Assembly (NCBI RefSeq): GCF_006346315.1
Contig: NZ_VDMR01000003.1
Coordinates: 186,001-250,000, forward strand
DNA: 64,000 nucleotides
Source: Nocardioides litoris
GTDB taxonomy: Bacteria; Actinomycetota; Actinomycetes; Propionibacteriales; Nocardioidaceae
Direction of reading: 5' to 3'
Below, piece after piece: positions 7,886 through 17,166 of this stretch. Under the pieces are notes generated by a model. The model was not told the DNA's origin. It saw nothing but the letters and a program-made list of their open reading frames with translations, and searched no databases. Position 1 is the first letter of the stretch, and each line of letters opens with the position of its first letter. Made by a program: the position numbers and the translations under genes.

Positions 7886-9153
7886 GCGCCCTGGACACCC
7901 CGGTCGCGGGCGCGGCGCCGGGCGAGCGACCCGCGGTCACCTTCCCCGCGCTCGACGCGCTGCGCGCCGTGGGGGCCGTGGCGGTGCTCACCACGCACGT
8001 CGCCTTCTGGGCCGGCGACTACACCGTGGCCGGCGCGTGGGGCACGCTGCTGGCCCGGCTCGACGTGGGTGTCGCGCTGTTCTTCGTGCTCTCCGGCTTC
8101 CTGCTCTCGCGGCCGTGGGTCGCCCGCTCCCTCGACGACCGTCCCGCCCCCGGCGCCGGCCGCTACCTGTGGAAGCGGGCCCTGCGCATCGTCCCGCTCT
8201 ACCTCGTCGCCGCCGTGCTGGCCCTGGCGCTCATCGGCGACAACGCCGGCCGGTCACCCGCGCAGTGGGTGGTGACGCTGCTGCTCCTCGACACGTTCAC
8301 CGACGCCCCCGACCCCGCCGGGTTGACCCACATGTGGTCCCTGGCCGTCGAGGTCACCTTCTACCTGCTGCTGCCCCTGCTGATGCTGCTCGCCCTCGGC
8401 CGCCGCGGGTTCCGTGCGGGCCGGGTGGCGCTGGTGCTGGCCGCGATGGTCGCGGCGACGTGCTGGTGGCACGTCGACGGTGCGGCCCGGGTCGGCGCGT
8501 CGACGACCGGCAACCCGCTGCAGTGGCTGCCGGCGTACCTGTCGTGGTTCGCGCTCGGCATCGGCCTGGCCGTCGTGCACGAGCTGCACGTGCGCGGCGC
8601 GACCGGCCGCCTGGTCCGCCCGCTGGTCGAGGGCGTGGTGCGGTTCGGCCGGCAGCCGGGCGTGTGCTGGGCGCTGGCCGCCGGGCTGCTGCTGGTCAGC
8701 GCGACCCCGCTGGCCGGACCGTCGATGCTCGCCGCCCCGACGGCCGCGGAGTCGCTCACCAAGTCCCTGCTGTACGCCGCCGTCGGGGCCCTCGTGGTCG
8801 TCACCGGCGTCTTCGCGCCGGCCGACGGTACCTACGCCCGGGTGCTGGGCCACCCGGTCGCGCGGCACCTGGGCGTCATCTCCTACGGCCTGTTCGCCCT
8901 GCACCTGCCCGTGCTGCACCTGGTGATGCACGTGACCGGCTGGACGCTGTTCGAGGTGCACCTGCTGCCGCTGTGGCTGCTGACCCTGGGCACCAGCCTG
9001 GTCGTGGCCGAGGCGGCCTACCGGGTGGTCGAGCGGCCGGCGCTGCGGCTGAAGTCCTGGTCGCCCCGGTCGCCCCGGTCGCCCCGGTCGCCCCGGTCGC
9101 CCCGGTCGCGGGCGAGGACGAGCACCGAGACGAGCGGCACCAGCACGAGGTAG
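7882..9153 (+). CDS. Acyltransferase 3 (OafA-type) membrane O-acyltransferase
   Basis: 423 residues with about ten membrane helices. It starts with FPALDALRAVGAVAVLTTHV (the family's conserved R and H), then DVGVALFFVLSGFLLSRPW, RALRIVPLYLV and HMWSLAVEVTFYLLLPLL, all diagnostic of acyltransferase family 3. It transfers acyl (often acetyl or succinyl) groups to exported glycans or lipids. The GTG start overlaps the upstream stop by 4 nt, implying co-translation with the GT-C-like protein. The conserved end VVERPALRLK is followed by an extra tail made largely of SPR repeats, encoded by a 9-bp tandem array. That tail overlaps the end of the convergent aftD by 136 nt. Confidence 0.88.
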   Translation: MSALDTPVAGAAPGERPAVTFPALDALRAVGAVAVLTTHVAFWAGDYTVAGAWGTLLARLDVGVALFFVLSGFLLSRPWVARSLDDRPAPGAGRYLWKRALRIVPLYLVAAVLALALIGDNAGRSPAQWVVTLLLLDTFTDAPDPAGLTHMWSLAVEVTFYLLLPLLMLLALGRRGFRAGRVALVLAAMVAATCWWHVDGAARVGASTTGNPLQWLPAYLSWFALGIGLAVVHELHVRGATGRLVRPLVEGVVRFGRQPGVCWALAAGLLLVSATPLAGPSMLAAPTAAESLTKSLLYAAVGALVVVTGVFAPADGTYARVLGHPVARHLGVISYGLFALHLPVLHLVMHVTGWTLFEVHLLPLWLLTLGTSLVVAEAAYRVVERPALRLKSWSPRSPRSPRSPRSPRSRARTSTETSGTSTR

Positions 9154-12100
9154 TGCGGCCACGCCGACTCGCCGGCCCAGCCGTCGGCACTCGCCCAGGG
9201 CGTGACCAGGTAGGGCAGGGTCGCGACGAGGCAGGGCAGGGCCAGCACCAGCGGTGCCGCCTCCGGCAGCCACCGGTCCAGCGCCCAGGCCGCCGCCGAG
9301 GCGACGGCGGCCACGGCCAGGCCCGTCGTGCCGGCGACCCACCCGGTGACCAGCGCAGCGGCGACGAGCAGCACGGGTGCGGGCAGCCGGCCGGTGCCGA
9401 CGGGCGGGTGGTCGGGTCCGCGCCAGCGGCGGCGGGTCAGCAGCACCACGGCCAGCAGCGCCAGCAGGGCCAGGGCGCCGGCGACGAGCCCGAGGCGGTA
9501 GGTCGTGTCGGGGGCGTAGACGACCTCGACGGTCCCCGCGCCGTCGTCCGCGGCCGGGCCGTCGTGCAGCACGAACCCCTGCTGCCAGCCGTCGACCACG
9601 ACCGGGCGCAGGTCCGCGCCGGCGGCGCTCGCCTCCCAGCCGGGGTTGGTGTTCTCGCCGAGCACGACCAGACGGGCGTCGTCGCCGACCTCGACGTCGC
9701 GGCGGGTGGGCCCGTCGGTGGTCAGGGCCGCGGGGTCGGCGCCGGACGCCGACGACGCGGCGTCGGGTGCGGTGAGCACCACCGAGGCGACGTCGAAGGC
9801 CGGGCTGCCGACGACGTCGACGGTCGTCTCGCCGGCGTCGAGGTCGACCGCGGTCGTCGCACCGCACGGCTCGGCGTCGACCGGCCGGCCGCGCGCCAGG
9901 TCGAGCGGTGAGGCCGTGACCGCGGTGCGCACGACCTCGTCGCCGACTCGCAGCGTCGGCCCGGAACCGCAGGGCAGCGGGCGCGCGTCGGCGGACAGGC
10001 CCAGGGGCAGGTAGGGCACGCCGTCGACGGCGAGCTCGGTGATGCCCACCGGCACCGCGCGCGAGCGGGCCTCGAAGTCGAGGTCGACGACGGGCTCGGC
10101 CTCGAGCACCACGATGCGGAGACGGCGCGTGGTCACCGGCGGGAAGCTGGCGCGGCCATCGACGACGTCGACCTCCACGCTGCCCCGGGGCCAGCGGACC
10201 TCGAGCCGCGTCGGTGCGGCGGCCGCGGTGTCGGCGTCGGTCTCGACCGTGATGCCGTCGACGCGGCGCCGGTCGAGCCAGCGCACCGTGAGCGTCGGCT
10301 GCTCGTCGTCGGTCGCCGCCAGCCACGTCGTGCCGGCGTCGCCGTCGACGGCGGCCAGCGGCCCGGCCCTCGGGTCGGGCACCGGCGCGGTGCTCGCGGC
10401 CACCCGGACGGCCTGGCCGCGCAGGGCCAGCCGGTCGAGGGGTCGGCCGGGCCGCGGCACGACCTGCACCTCGGCGTCGTACGACGCGGACTCGGGCAGC
10501 GTGACGACACGGCGCAGGTCGTGGGGCTCCTCGGCGGGCACCGCCCGGTCGGCGGCGCAGCGCACGTCGGTGCCGACGTCGACGCACCCGGTGCGGGCGT
10601 CGCGGGCGGCCCGCAGGACCACGGCGTCGGGGCCGGACCACCCGGCGGGCAGCGTCGGGAGGGCGAGCCTGCGGGTCACGTCGAGGTCTACCTCGGCGAG
10701 CGCGAGCCGGCCACCCGAGGGGTTGGCGTCCTCGACCCGCAGCCAGTCGGCAGACCCCGCGGGCAGGGGCACCTCGCGGGTGTCACCGGGCCCGAGGGCG
10801 ACCCGCTCACTGCTGCCGCCGGCGGTGACCAGCCGGACCGACTGGTTGACTGCGGCCGTGGCGGCACCGGTGAGCTCCACGGCGTCGGGCAGCGGGCCGT
10901 CGAGCCGCACCCGCCACCACGCGGGGCCCTCGACCGGCGCGCCCGAGACCCAGGCCGTCGCACGGTCGCCGTCGAGGGCGGCGGCCGGCATCTCGCCGGG
11001 GCGCGCCCCGCCCGGCGCGTTGGCGTCGGAGGCCGACGACGACGCGTCGAGCGCGCGGGCGCCGTCGAGCCGGACGCGGGTGCGCCACGGCTGGTCGCCG
11101 TCGCGCCCGGGCCCGAGCACGTAGTCGGCGGTGGCGTTGGTGGTGCGACGCGGGTAGCCCGGGTCGCGGGTCGCGCTGTAGCCGTCGTGGATGCGGGCGA
11201 AGTCGCGCTCGCGGTCGCGCAGCCCGTCGGTGAGCACCAGCCGGTCGGCCGGCAGCCGGTCGAGGTCGCCGTCAGGCACGTCGACCCCCAGGACGGCCGG
11301 CTCGCCGTCGAGCACGCCGAGCCCGTCGAGGTCGGCCAGGTCCTCCGGGCCGCCCGCGACCACCGCGACCCCGGGCGCCGTCGCGGCGGGGCGGCCGCCG
11401 ACGTCGTACACCTCGATCGCGGCGTACGACGCCTGGCGGCCGGAGTTGACCACCACCCGCGCGTCGGGGGTCTCGAGGTGCGCCTCGCCGCCGACCGGCG
11501 GCCCGAAGGCGGCCGCGAGCTCCAGGCCGGGCGAGGCGGCGATGGCCTGGTGGACCAGCACCGGGTCGGGCACGTCGGCGGACGGCGCAAGGTCTCCGCG
11601 GACCACGAGGTGCTCCACCCCGGCGCGGCGCAGCAGGTCGACGAGCGCGGGCGACCCGTCGCCCGAGGCGAGCCGCCGCTCGACCTCGTCGAGCATCCGG
11701 ATGCCGCCGGTCGGGGTGAGCGGGATGACGTTGCGGACCGCCCACCGCGAGCCGGCCAGCCACTGCATCGGCTCGTCGCGGGGCGTGCCCCAGGCGTAGG
11801 AGGCGAAGGCCGACCCGGGTGCGAGCAGCGCGACCCCGCCGTCGGTCTCGTCCTCGAGCCAGGCGGCCGCCTCCACCCAGTAGTCGGGCACGGCGAGCGT
11901 CGCGCCCGCCGGCTCCACGCGCGCCGAGAGGGCGGGCAGCGCCGCGCCGGCGACGGTCACCAGGGCCATCGCGACGAAGGCGACCCGTTCCAGGCGCGGC
12001 CGGAGCACCCCGGGCCGCACCTCGGCGGTCAGCACCCGGTCGAGGGCCCAGGCCAGCCCGAGCACGAGCGGCAGCCGCACGACCGGGTCGAACTTGTGCA

Positions 12101-13166
12101 CGTTGCGCAGCGGCGCCAGCGCACCGTCGAGGAGTGTGCGCAGGTCACCGGCCAGCCAGCCGTCGACCGCCCCGACGTGCCCCGCGGTGACCATGACGAC
12201 GCCGGTGGCCAGGCCCAGGCCGAGGAAGCGCCGGTGCGGGTTGGCGCGGTCGAGGAGCCCGACGAACCCGACGAGCAGCACGACGCCGCTGTTGACCGCG
12301 AGGTAGCCGGTGGTGATGAGGTCGTTGCCCGCGCGGCTGGCCGGGTCGACGTACGGGACCCAGTTGGAGGTGCCCCGCAGGGTGTCGACGAGCGTGGTCG
12401 GGAACGTCGTGACCGCGCTGGTCTCGATGTAGTCGAGGAAGGGCGGGCTGTAGGCGCCCAGCAGGAACAGCGGCACCAGCCACCACAGCGTGCCGAGCGC
12501 GGTGAAGACCGGCCACCACACCAGCAGCGCGCGCCGGCGCGGGCCGCGGGCGCGGGTGAGCACCCACAGCGCGCCCAGCGGCACCACCGCGAAGGTCGCC
12601 GCCGCGTTGACCCCGCCGACCGTGGCCACGGCCAGGCCCGAGAGAGCCGCGGCGCGGCGGGCCGAGCCGCGGGTCGAGCCGACGACCAGCGGGAGCAGCA
12701 CCCAGGGCGCGAGGGCCGAGGGCCAGGCCTCGATGCTGATCGGGCCGAGCACGGTGAGCATCCGCGGCGACAGCGCGTACGCCGCCCCCGCGGCCAGGCA
12801 GGCCAGGTCGGAGCGCACCCCGAGCGACCGGGCCAGGCGGGCCGACCCGACCAGCGCGGTGCACAGCACCAGCGCCTGCCAGGCCCGCTGGACCGCCCAC
12901 CCGGGCCCGCCGAGCAGGTCGCCGAGCACGAAGAGCGGGCCCATCGGCCACAGGTAGCCGTAGGCCTGGTTCTGCACCTGCCCGAACGCGCCCTCGGCGT
13001 CCCACAGGTGCAGCGCCCGGCCCAGGAAGCCGGTGGGGTCGCCGACCAGGTCGAGCTTGGTGTCGGCGACCAGGAACCCGGGGTCCTGCACGAAGGCCAG
13101 GCCCACGAGCAGGGCGCACGCCGCGGCGAGGCGCATCCGCGGGATCGGCTCCGGCCCGGGCGTCAC
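9018..13166 (-). CDS. aftD: Alpha-(1->3)-arabinofuranosyltransferase-like protein (DUF3367 / AftD)
   Basis: 1382 residues. The N-terminal 400 residues are a GT-C multi-span domain with acidic motifs (VADTKLDLVGDP near residue 30) and the conserved LRNVHKFDPVVRLPLVLGLAW segment typical of AftD. A long periplasmic part follows with repeated discoidin/carbohydrate-binding-like domains (for example ALDGDRATAWVSGAPVEGPAWWRV and AVDGDAGTTWLAATDDEQPTLTVRW). A final helical bundle precedes the C terminus. AftD adds arabinofuranose in arabinogalactan/lipoarabinomannan in mycobacteria. The GTG start overlaps the upstream methyltransferase stop (GTGA). Just before the end the protein has four RGD tripeptides in a row, from the 9-bp repeat shared with the convergent acyltransferase. 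Function by family only. Confidence 0.85.
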   Translation of the reverse strand: MTPGPEPIPRMRLAAACALLVGLAFVQDPGFLVADTKLDLVGDPTGFLGRALHLWDAEGAFGQVQNQAYGYLWPMGPLFVLGDLLGGPGWAVQRAWQALVLCTALVGSARLARSLGVRSDLACLAAGAAYALSPRMLTVLGPISIEAWPSALAPWVLLPLVVGSTRGSARRAAALSGLAVATVGGVNAAATFAVVPLGALWVLTRARGPRRRALLVWWPVFTALGTLWWLVPLFLLGAYSPPFLDYIETSAVTTFPTTLVDTLRGTSNWVPYVDPASRAGNDLITTGYLAVNSGVVLLVGFVGLLDRANPHRRFLGLGLATGVVMVTAGHVGAVDGWLAGDLRTLLDGALAPLRNVHKFDPVVRLPLVLGLAWALDRVLTAEVRPGVLRPRLERVAFVAMALVTVAGAALPALSARVEPAGATLAVPDYWVEAAAWLEDETDGGVALLAPGSAFASYAWGTPRDEPMQWLAGSRWAVRNVIPLTPTGGIRMLDEVERRLASGDGSPALVDLLRRAGVEHLVVRGDLAPSADVPDPVLVHQAIAASPGLELAAAFGPPVGGEAHLETPDARVVVNSGRQASYAAIEVYDVGGRPAATAPGVAVVAGGPEDLADLDGLGVLDGEPAVLGVDVPDGDLDRLPADRLVLTDGLRDRERDFARIHDGYSATRDPGYPRRTTNATADYVLGPGRDGDQPWRTRVRLDGARALDASSSASDANAPGGARPGEMPAAALDGDRATAWVSGAPVEGPAWWRVRLDGPLPDAVELTGAATAAVNQSVRLVTAGGSSERVALGPGDTREVPLPAGSADWLRVEDANPSGGRLALAEVDLDVTRRLALPTLPAGWSGPDAVVLRAARDARTGCVDVGTDVRCAADRAVPAEEPHDLRRVVTLPESASYDAEVQVVPRPGRPLDRLALRGQAVRVAASTAPVPDPRAGPLAAVDGDAGTTWLAATDDEQPTLTVRWLDRRRVDGITVETDADTAAAAPTRLEVRWPRGSVEVDVVDGRASFPPVTTRRLRIVVLEAEPVVDLDFEARSRAVPVGITELAVDGVPYLPLGLSADARPLPCGSGPTLRVGDEVVRTAVTASPLDLARGRPVDAEPCGATTAVDLDAGETTVDVVGSPAFDVASVVLTAPDAASSASGADPAALTTDGPTRRDVEVGDDARLVVLGENTNPGWEASAAGADLRPVVVDGWQQGFVLHDGPAADDGAGTVEVVYAPDTTYRLGLVAGALALLALLAVVLLTRRRWRGPDHPPVGTGRLPAPVLLVAAALVTGWVAGTTGLAVAAVASAAAWALDRWLPEAAPLVLALPCLVATLPYLVTPWASADGWAGESAWPHYLVLVPLVSVLVLARDRGDRGDRGDRGDRGDQDFSRSAGRSTTR
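9061..9105. repeat. Five exact 9-bp tandem repeats in the overlap of two convergent genes
   Basis: TCGCCCCGG is repeated five times without change, followed by a partial copy. The period is a multiple of three, so on the plus strand it encodes SPR repeats (acyltransferase tail) and on the minus strand RGD repeats (AftD tail). Changing the copy number would keep both frames. Confidence 0.95.
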
Positions 13167-13918
13167 CGCTTGCGCAGGACGATCACGAGGTTCCACGTCA
13201 CCAGCTCCCGCAGCACCGGCACCCGCACCACCCAGCGGGCCCACCACGGGTGGTAGCGCGGCAGCAGCGCGACGAGGTCGACGTCGGGGGCCGCGGACCG
13301 GCGGCGGGCCCACCGGGTGCCGGCGGCCACGGTGACGGCGAACAGCGACTCGCCGTACTTGTTCTTGGGCTCGTGGCCGTGGACCCGGCGGTAGCGCCGA
13401 CGGGCGTACTGGCCGCCGAGGTAGTGCCACGGAGCGGTCTCGTGGCCGCCCCACGGCCCCCACCACACGGTGCAGCTGAGGAAGACGAGGCCGCCGGGCC
13501 GGGTGACCCGCACCATCTCCTCGGCCATCCGCCAGGGGTCGGGCACGTGCTCGAGGACGTTGGAGGAGTAGCAGACGTCGAGGCAGTCGTCGCGGAACGG
13601 CAGCTGCAGCCCGCTGCCCACCACCGTGCCGGCCGCGATCTCGCCCAGGCCGGCCAGCTCGCCGACGTCGGCGTCGAGCGCCCAGTACGTCGCCCCCGCG
13701 GCCTGGAAGGCGTCGCGGAAGTAGCCCGGTCCCCCGCCGACGTCGAGCAGCGCGGCGCCGTCGAGGTCGGCGTACGTCGCGAGCTGGCCGACGGAGTCGG
13801 CGGCCAGCGCGCGGTAGAACCGGTCGGGGTCGGGCTGCTCGTAGCGGAAGTCGTCGAGCAGGCGCACCGAGCGACGCAGCGACGGGCGCCAGGGCCCGGG
13901 GGTCGTCTCAGCCGGCAC
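13163..13918 (-). CDS. Class I SAM-dependent methyltransferase of the aftD cluster
   Basis: 251 residues. Motif I ALLDVGGGPGYFRDAF (about residues 56-71), then ALDADVGEL, GSGLQLPFRDDCLDVCYSSNVLEHVPDPWRMAEEMVRVTRPGG (given here as landmarks) and the C-terminal WNLVIVLRKR. It resembles the mycobacterial Rv0224c type found beside an Rv0225-like glycosyltransferase, from memory. The GTG start lies 11 nt inside the upstream glycosyltransferase; its stop overlaps the aftD start. It probably methylates a sugar or lipid intermediate handled by the neighbouring glycosyltransferases. Confidence 0.88.
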   Translation of the reverse strand: MPAETTPGPWRPSLRRSVRLLDDFRYEQPDPDRFYRALAADSVGQLATYADLDGAALLDVGGGPGYFRDAFQAAGATYWALDADVGELAGLGEIAAGTVVGSGLQLPFRDDCLDVCYSSNVLEHVPDPWRMAEEMVRVTRPGGLVFLSCTVWWGPWGGHETAPWHYLGGQYARRRYRRVHGHEPKNKYGESLFAVTVAAGTRWARRRSAAPDVDLVALLPRYHPWWARWVVRVPVLRELVTWNLVIVLRKR

Positions 13919-15185
13919 GCGACCAGTCTGGCTGCTCCACGACAGCAGGGGCGACCGGGGTCGGCGCCGCTACGGGCGCGCCCGCGATGCGCTCGCCGTC
14001 GAGCGCGGCGAGCAGCACCCGGCTGAAGGCCTCCTGGGCGCTGTCCCACGAGTAGGCGTGGCTCATGGCCCGGGCGCCGGCCGCGAGCCGGGCCCGCTCG
14101 GCGTGGTCGGCCAGCAGGCGACGGGTCTGGGCCAGCAGGCCCTCGTGGTCGTCGACCAGGACGCCCGAGACGCCGTCGTCGATCGACTCGCGGACCCCAC
14201 CGGCGGAGGCGTAGGCCACCGTCGGGGTGCCGTGCATGCCGGCCTCGCCGATGACCAGGCCCCAGCCCTCCTTCAGCGACGGCATCAGGTGCAGCCAGGC
14301 CTGCTCGTAGACCTCGTGCTTGCGGGCCTCGTCGACGTGGCCCTCGAAGACGACGGTGTCGCCGGCACCGACGCGCTCGGCGTGGGCGCGCAGCTCCTCG
14401 TCCCACCAGCCACCGCCGACGACGTGCAGGCGCAGGTCGGGGTGCTCCTCGCGGAGCGCCACGGCGACGTCGACGGCGTGCTCGACCTGCTTGTGCGGGA
14501 CCAGGCGACCCACCGTGGCCAGCACCGGCGTCGGGGACGCCCCGGCCACGAGCGGGACGACGGGGTCGGTGCCGTTGTGCACGACCGCGACCCGCTCGCC
14601 CTCGACACCGTGCTCGCGCAGCTCGTCGCGGGTGGCGGCGGAGACCGCGACGTACTGGTTGCGGCGGTAGAACCACGGCGCCAGCCGGCGCTCGACGAAC
14701 CAGCCGACCCGGCCCACGAGGCCGGGGTAGACGACCGGCCACTGCTCGCGGTGGACGTGGTGCACGAGCACCACCACCGGGACCTTGGTGGCCAACCGGC
14801 TGAAGAAGGGCAGGCCGTTCTGCACGTCGACCACGAGGTCGGGCCCCTGGCCGTCCGGACCGTCGAGGTCGCCGCGCCGCAGCGCCCGCACGCCCTTGAG
14901 GTAGACCGTGGTCTTGGTGCCTCGCCGGACGTAGCGGATGCCGTCGCGCACCTCGTCGGCCGGCGCCGCGTCGTGCGCCGCGCTGAACACCGTCACCGCG
15001 CACCCGCGCGCCACCAGGCCCTCGGCGATCCGCTCGAGGTAGAGCTCCGCGCCGCCGCCTTCGGGGTTGCGCGTGTCCCGCCAGCTCAGGAAGACGACGT
15101 GGCGTCCCCGGAGCGGGTGGTGAGCCGTGCTGGTGTCGATCGAGGTGCTGGCGGTCGCGGGCTGGTCGGCTCGCACCGCCGCCAC
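13908..15185 (-). CDS. GT4-family (GT-B fold) glycosyltransferase
   Basis: 425 residues. The N-terminal Rossmann half has HVVFLSWRDTRNPEGGGAELYLERIAEGL, a nucleotide-sugar enzyme start with a glycine-rich loop. The C-terminal half has VLATVGRLVPHKQVEHAVDV and the GT4 signature SLKEGWGLVIGEAGMHGTPTVAY (EGWGL...E). It is cytosolic, with no signal. It likely uses a nucleotide-activated hexose to build a glycan or glycolipid. It is first of a translationally linked trio with the methyltransferase and aftD; the small DUF2613 gene ends 1 nt upstream. The donor and acceptor cannot be told. Confidence 0.88.
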   Translation of the reverse strand: MAAVRADQPATASTSIDTSTAHHPLRGRHVVFLSWRDTRNPEGGGAELYLERIAEGLVARGCAVTVFSAAHDAAPADEVRDGIRYVRRGTKTTVYLKGVRALRRGDLDGPDGQGPDLVVDVQNGLPFFSRLATKVPVVVLVHHVHREQWPVVYPGLVGRVGWFVERRLAPWFYRRNQYVAVSAATRDELREHGVEGERVAVVHNGTDPVVPLVAGASPTPVLATVGRLVPHKQVEHAVDVAVALREEHPDLRLHVVGGGWWDEELRAHAERVGAGDTVVFEGHVDEARKHEVYEQAWLHLMPSLKEGWGLVIGEAGMHGTPTVAYASAGGVRESIDDGVSGVLVDDHEGLLAQTRRLLADHAERARLAAGARAMSHAYSWDSAQEAFSRVLLAALDGERIAGAPVAAPTPVAPAVVEQPDWSRAG

Positions 15186-15186
15186 G

Positions 15187-15348
15187 TCAGTCGGACCCGT
15201 AGCCGACGATGTCGGCCGTGTCGCCGGTGACGCTCACCGGGCTCTGCGGCGGTGGCGCCGTCTGCGACTGCACCACCCCGACGATGGTGGTGGTGGCCAC
15301 GACGCCACCGATCAACAGGCTGCCGAAGGCAGCGACGATCGAACCCAC
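15187..15348 (-). CDS. DUF2613 small exported/membrane peptide, 53 residues
   Basis: A 53-residue frame from a GTG at 15348 with GGGAGG 8 nt upstream. It has one N-terminal hydrophobic helix with small residues (IVAAFGSLLIGGVVATTTIVGVV) and a short polar tail ending DIVGYGSD. This matches the DUF2613 family, which in mycobacteria lies directly beside aftD (Rv0236A, from memory). Role unknown; the constant pairing suggests it assists AftD or the envelope glycosyltransferases. Confidence 0.8.
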   Translation of the reverse strand: MGSIVAAFGSLLIGGVVATTTIVGVVQSQTAPPPQSPVSVTGDTADIVGYGSD

Positions 15349-15372
15349 GATGTTTCCTCCCAGGAACAGCGC

Positions 15373-15418
15373 GTCCCCTCCCGAGGGACTACCTCACGGT
15401 AACAGTGACCACGGTCAC
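15373..15418. promoter_or_regulatory. Inverted repeats upstream of the DUF2613 gene
   Basis: GTGACC-AC-GGTCAC at 15405-15418 is a perfect 6+6 palindrome. It is preceded by GGTAAC and by a GTCCC...GGGAC inverted pair from 15373. The region lies 25-70 nt upstream of the DUF2613 start and touches the stop of the preceding gene. It could be an operator; no regulator can be named. Confidence 0.3.
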
Positions 15419-17121
15419 CTGCGTACTCGTCGGCGGATTGTCCTGACGATCTTGCGCAGACCGAGAAGAACTGCGGCGAGCGGGCCGCCGGCGTACGCCG
15501 CCCACGCGAGCGACGTGACGAAGACCAAGCCGGGCGACCGGTCCCGCTCGGCGGGGTCGGCCAGGGCGAGGACGGTGACCTCGGGGCGCTCCAGGAGCAC
15601 CCGCCCCGCGACCTCGGGGGCCTCGCCCGCATCGCGCTCGACGACCACGACGGCGATCCCGAGGGCGGCCAGGGCGGTGGCCCGGGCCTCGGGCGTGGGC
15701 GCGGCCAGCGCGCGGTCGGCCGCGGCGACCCGGGGGTCCTCCCCCGCGACCACCACCGGCCCGTCGTCGGTGTCGACCAGCAACCGGTCGCTGGCCACCG
15801 CGTCGTTGCGCAGCCACCGCGGCATCGGGTCGAGGGTCGGGCGCCGGTCGTTCCACGCGGGGGCCCGGTAGGCCGTCAGCGGCAGCACCAGGGCGTCGCC
15901 GTCGACCCGGGCCGCGGCCTCCCGGGCGGCGGCGTACGACGCGGGCGTCTCGACGACGCCGAGACGGCCGGCCAGGCCGAGCGCGGCATCGGGCAGCAGC
16001 ATGAGCGGCACGAGCACCAGCCCGCCGGCGAGCACCGCCCGGGGCGCGGGGTCGTCGACCCGCTGGGCGAGGCGGTCGACGAGGCGACCGGCGGCGTGGC
16101 CGGCGAGCACCGCGACCAGCGGCGCGCAGAGCACCAGCGACCGCGCGCCGTCGCGCAGCAGGCCGCCGCCGGGCACCGTCGCCGCGACCCAGCCCACGGC
16201 TCCCGGCGCCGCCCAGGTGACCAGCGCGAGGACGAGGCCGACCGACCACGGCACCACCAGGGCGAGGGCGTCGCGGCGCCCGGTGGCCCGCCACCAGGAG
16301 CGCGCGGTGGCCGCGACCGCCACCAGCAGCACCAGGCCCACCCAGGCCAGCACGCCCCCGCGGGCCGGGAGCACGACCTCGCTGTTCCACGTGCCGCCGA
16401 GCGCGAGGGCCTCCAGCGGCGCGGGCAGCACGCCGTGGCCGTCGAGGGCGAAGACCTCGGCCCCCACCCGGTCGCTCGTCGCGTCGGCGGCGTGGGTGAG
16501 GCCGGTGACCACCCAGGGGGCGTTGGCCGCGGCGAGCAGCCCCACGGCGCCGTACGTCGGGCGGCGCGGTCCGGCGGTCGCCGCCAGCAGGGCGACGACC
16601 GCGGCGACGCCCGCGCTGGCCGACAGGCAGCCGAGGGGCAGCACGACCAGCAGGGCCGGCGGGAGCCGTCCGGTCGTGCGCCAGCGGCGACCGAGCAGGA
16701 CCAGCCACGGGAGCAGGCCGTGCAGCACCAGCACCGGCCAGGCACCGAGCAGGAGCCGCTCGGCCACGAACGGCGTCCACACGTAGGCGGAGACGGCGAC
16801 CAGGCGGGGCGACAGCCGCTCCCCCGGCAGCAACCGCGCGGCCCCGGTGCCGCCGGCGACGAGCAGGCCGAGCAGCACCAGGTGCTGCAGCACGGCACCC
16901 GGCACGACCTCGTCGAGCACCGCCACGACCGCGTCGGAGGGCACCGCCCGCGGCAGGGCGGAGCCGAGGCCCCACACGTCGGGCCGCACCGCGAGGTCAG
17001 GCACCCAGACCATGTCGTAGGTCAGCACGAGGCCCGGGCCGAGGGCCGGACCGAGCAGCAGCAGCGCGAGCGCCAGGGACCAGCACGCCGGCGCCCACGC
17101 CTGCCACCGCCGCCAGCCCAC
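15415..17121 (-). CDS. Large multi-pass membrane protein of the envelope cluster (GT-C-like)
   Basis: 568 residues with about 11-13 hydrophobic helices up to residue 400, a short soluble region and a last helix followed by a very basic tail (LRKIVRTIRRRVRR). The first loop contains LTYDMVWVPDLAVRPDVWG, with acidic and tryptophan residues where polyprenyl-phosphate glycosyltransferases have their catalytic site. It corresponds in position and length to mycobacterial Rv0226c (from memory), whose role is not settled. The GTG at 17121 is preferred because the first helix follows; an in-frame GTG at 17163 would leave almost no space to the divergent gene. Confidence 0.65.
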   Translation of the reverse strand: MGWRRWQAWAPACWSLALALLLLGPALGPGLVLTYDMVWVPDLAVRPDVWGLGSALPRAVPSDAVVAVLDEVVPGAVLQHLVLLGLLVAGGTGAARLLPGERLSPRLVAVSAYVWTPFVAERLLLGAWPVLVLHGLLPWLVLLGRRWRTTGRLPPALLVVLPLGCLSASAGVAAVVALLAATAGPRRPTYGAVGLLAAANAPWVVTGLTHAADATSDRVGAEVFALDGHGVLPAPLEALALGGTWNSEVVLPARGGVLAWVGLVLLVAVAATARSWWRATGRRDALALVVPWSVGLVLALVTWAAPGAVGWVAATVPGGGLLRDGARSLVLCAPLVAVLAGHAAGRLVDRLAQRVDDPAPRAVLAGGLVLVPLMLLPDAALGLAGRLGVVETPASYAAAREAAARVDGDALVLPLTAYRAPAWNDRRPTLDPMPRWLRNDAVASDRLLVDTDDGPVVVAGEDPRVAAADRALAAPTPEARATALAALGIAVVVVERDAGEAPEVAGRVLLERPEVTVLALADPAERDRSPGLVFVTSLAWAAYAGGPLAAVLLGLRKIVRTIRRRVRR

Positions 17122-17166
17122 ACGGGGGATCCAAGCACCCGGGCTCGGCGTGCCACACTCCACGGC

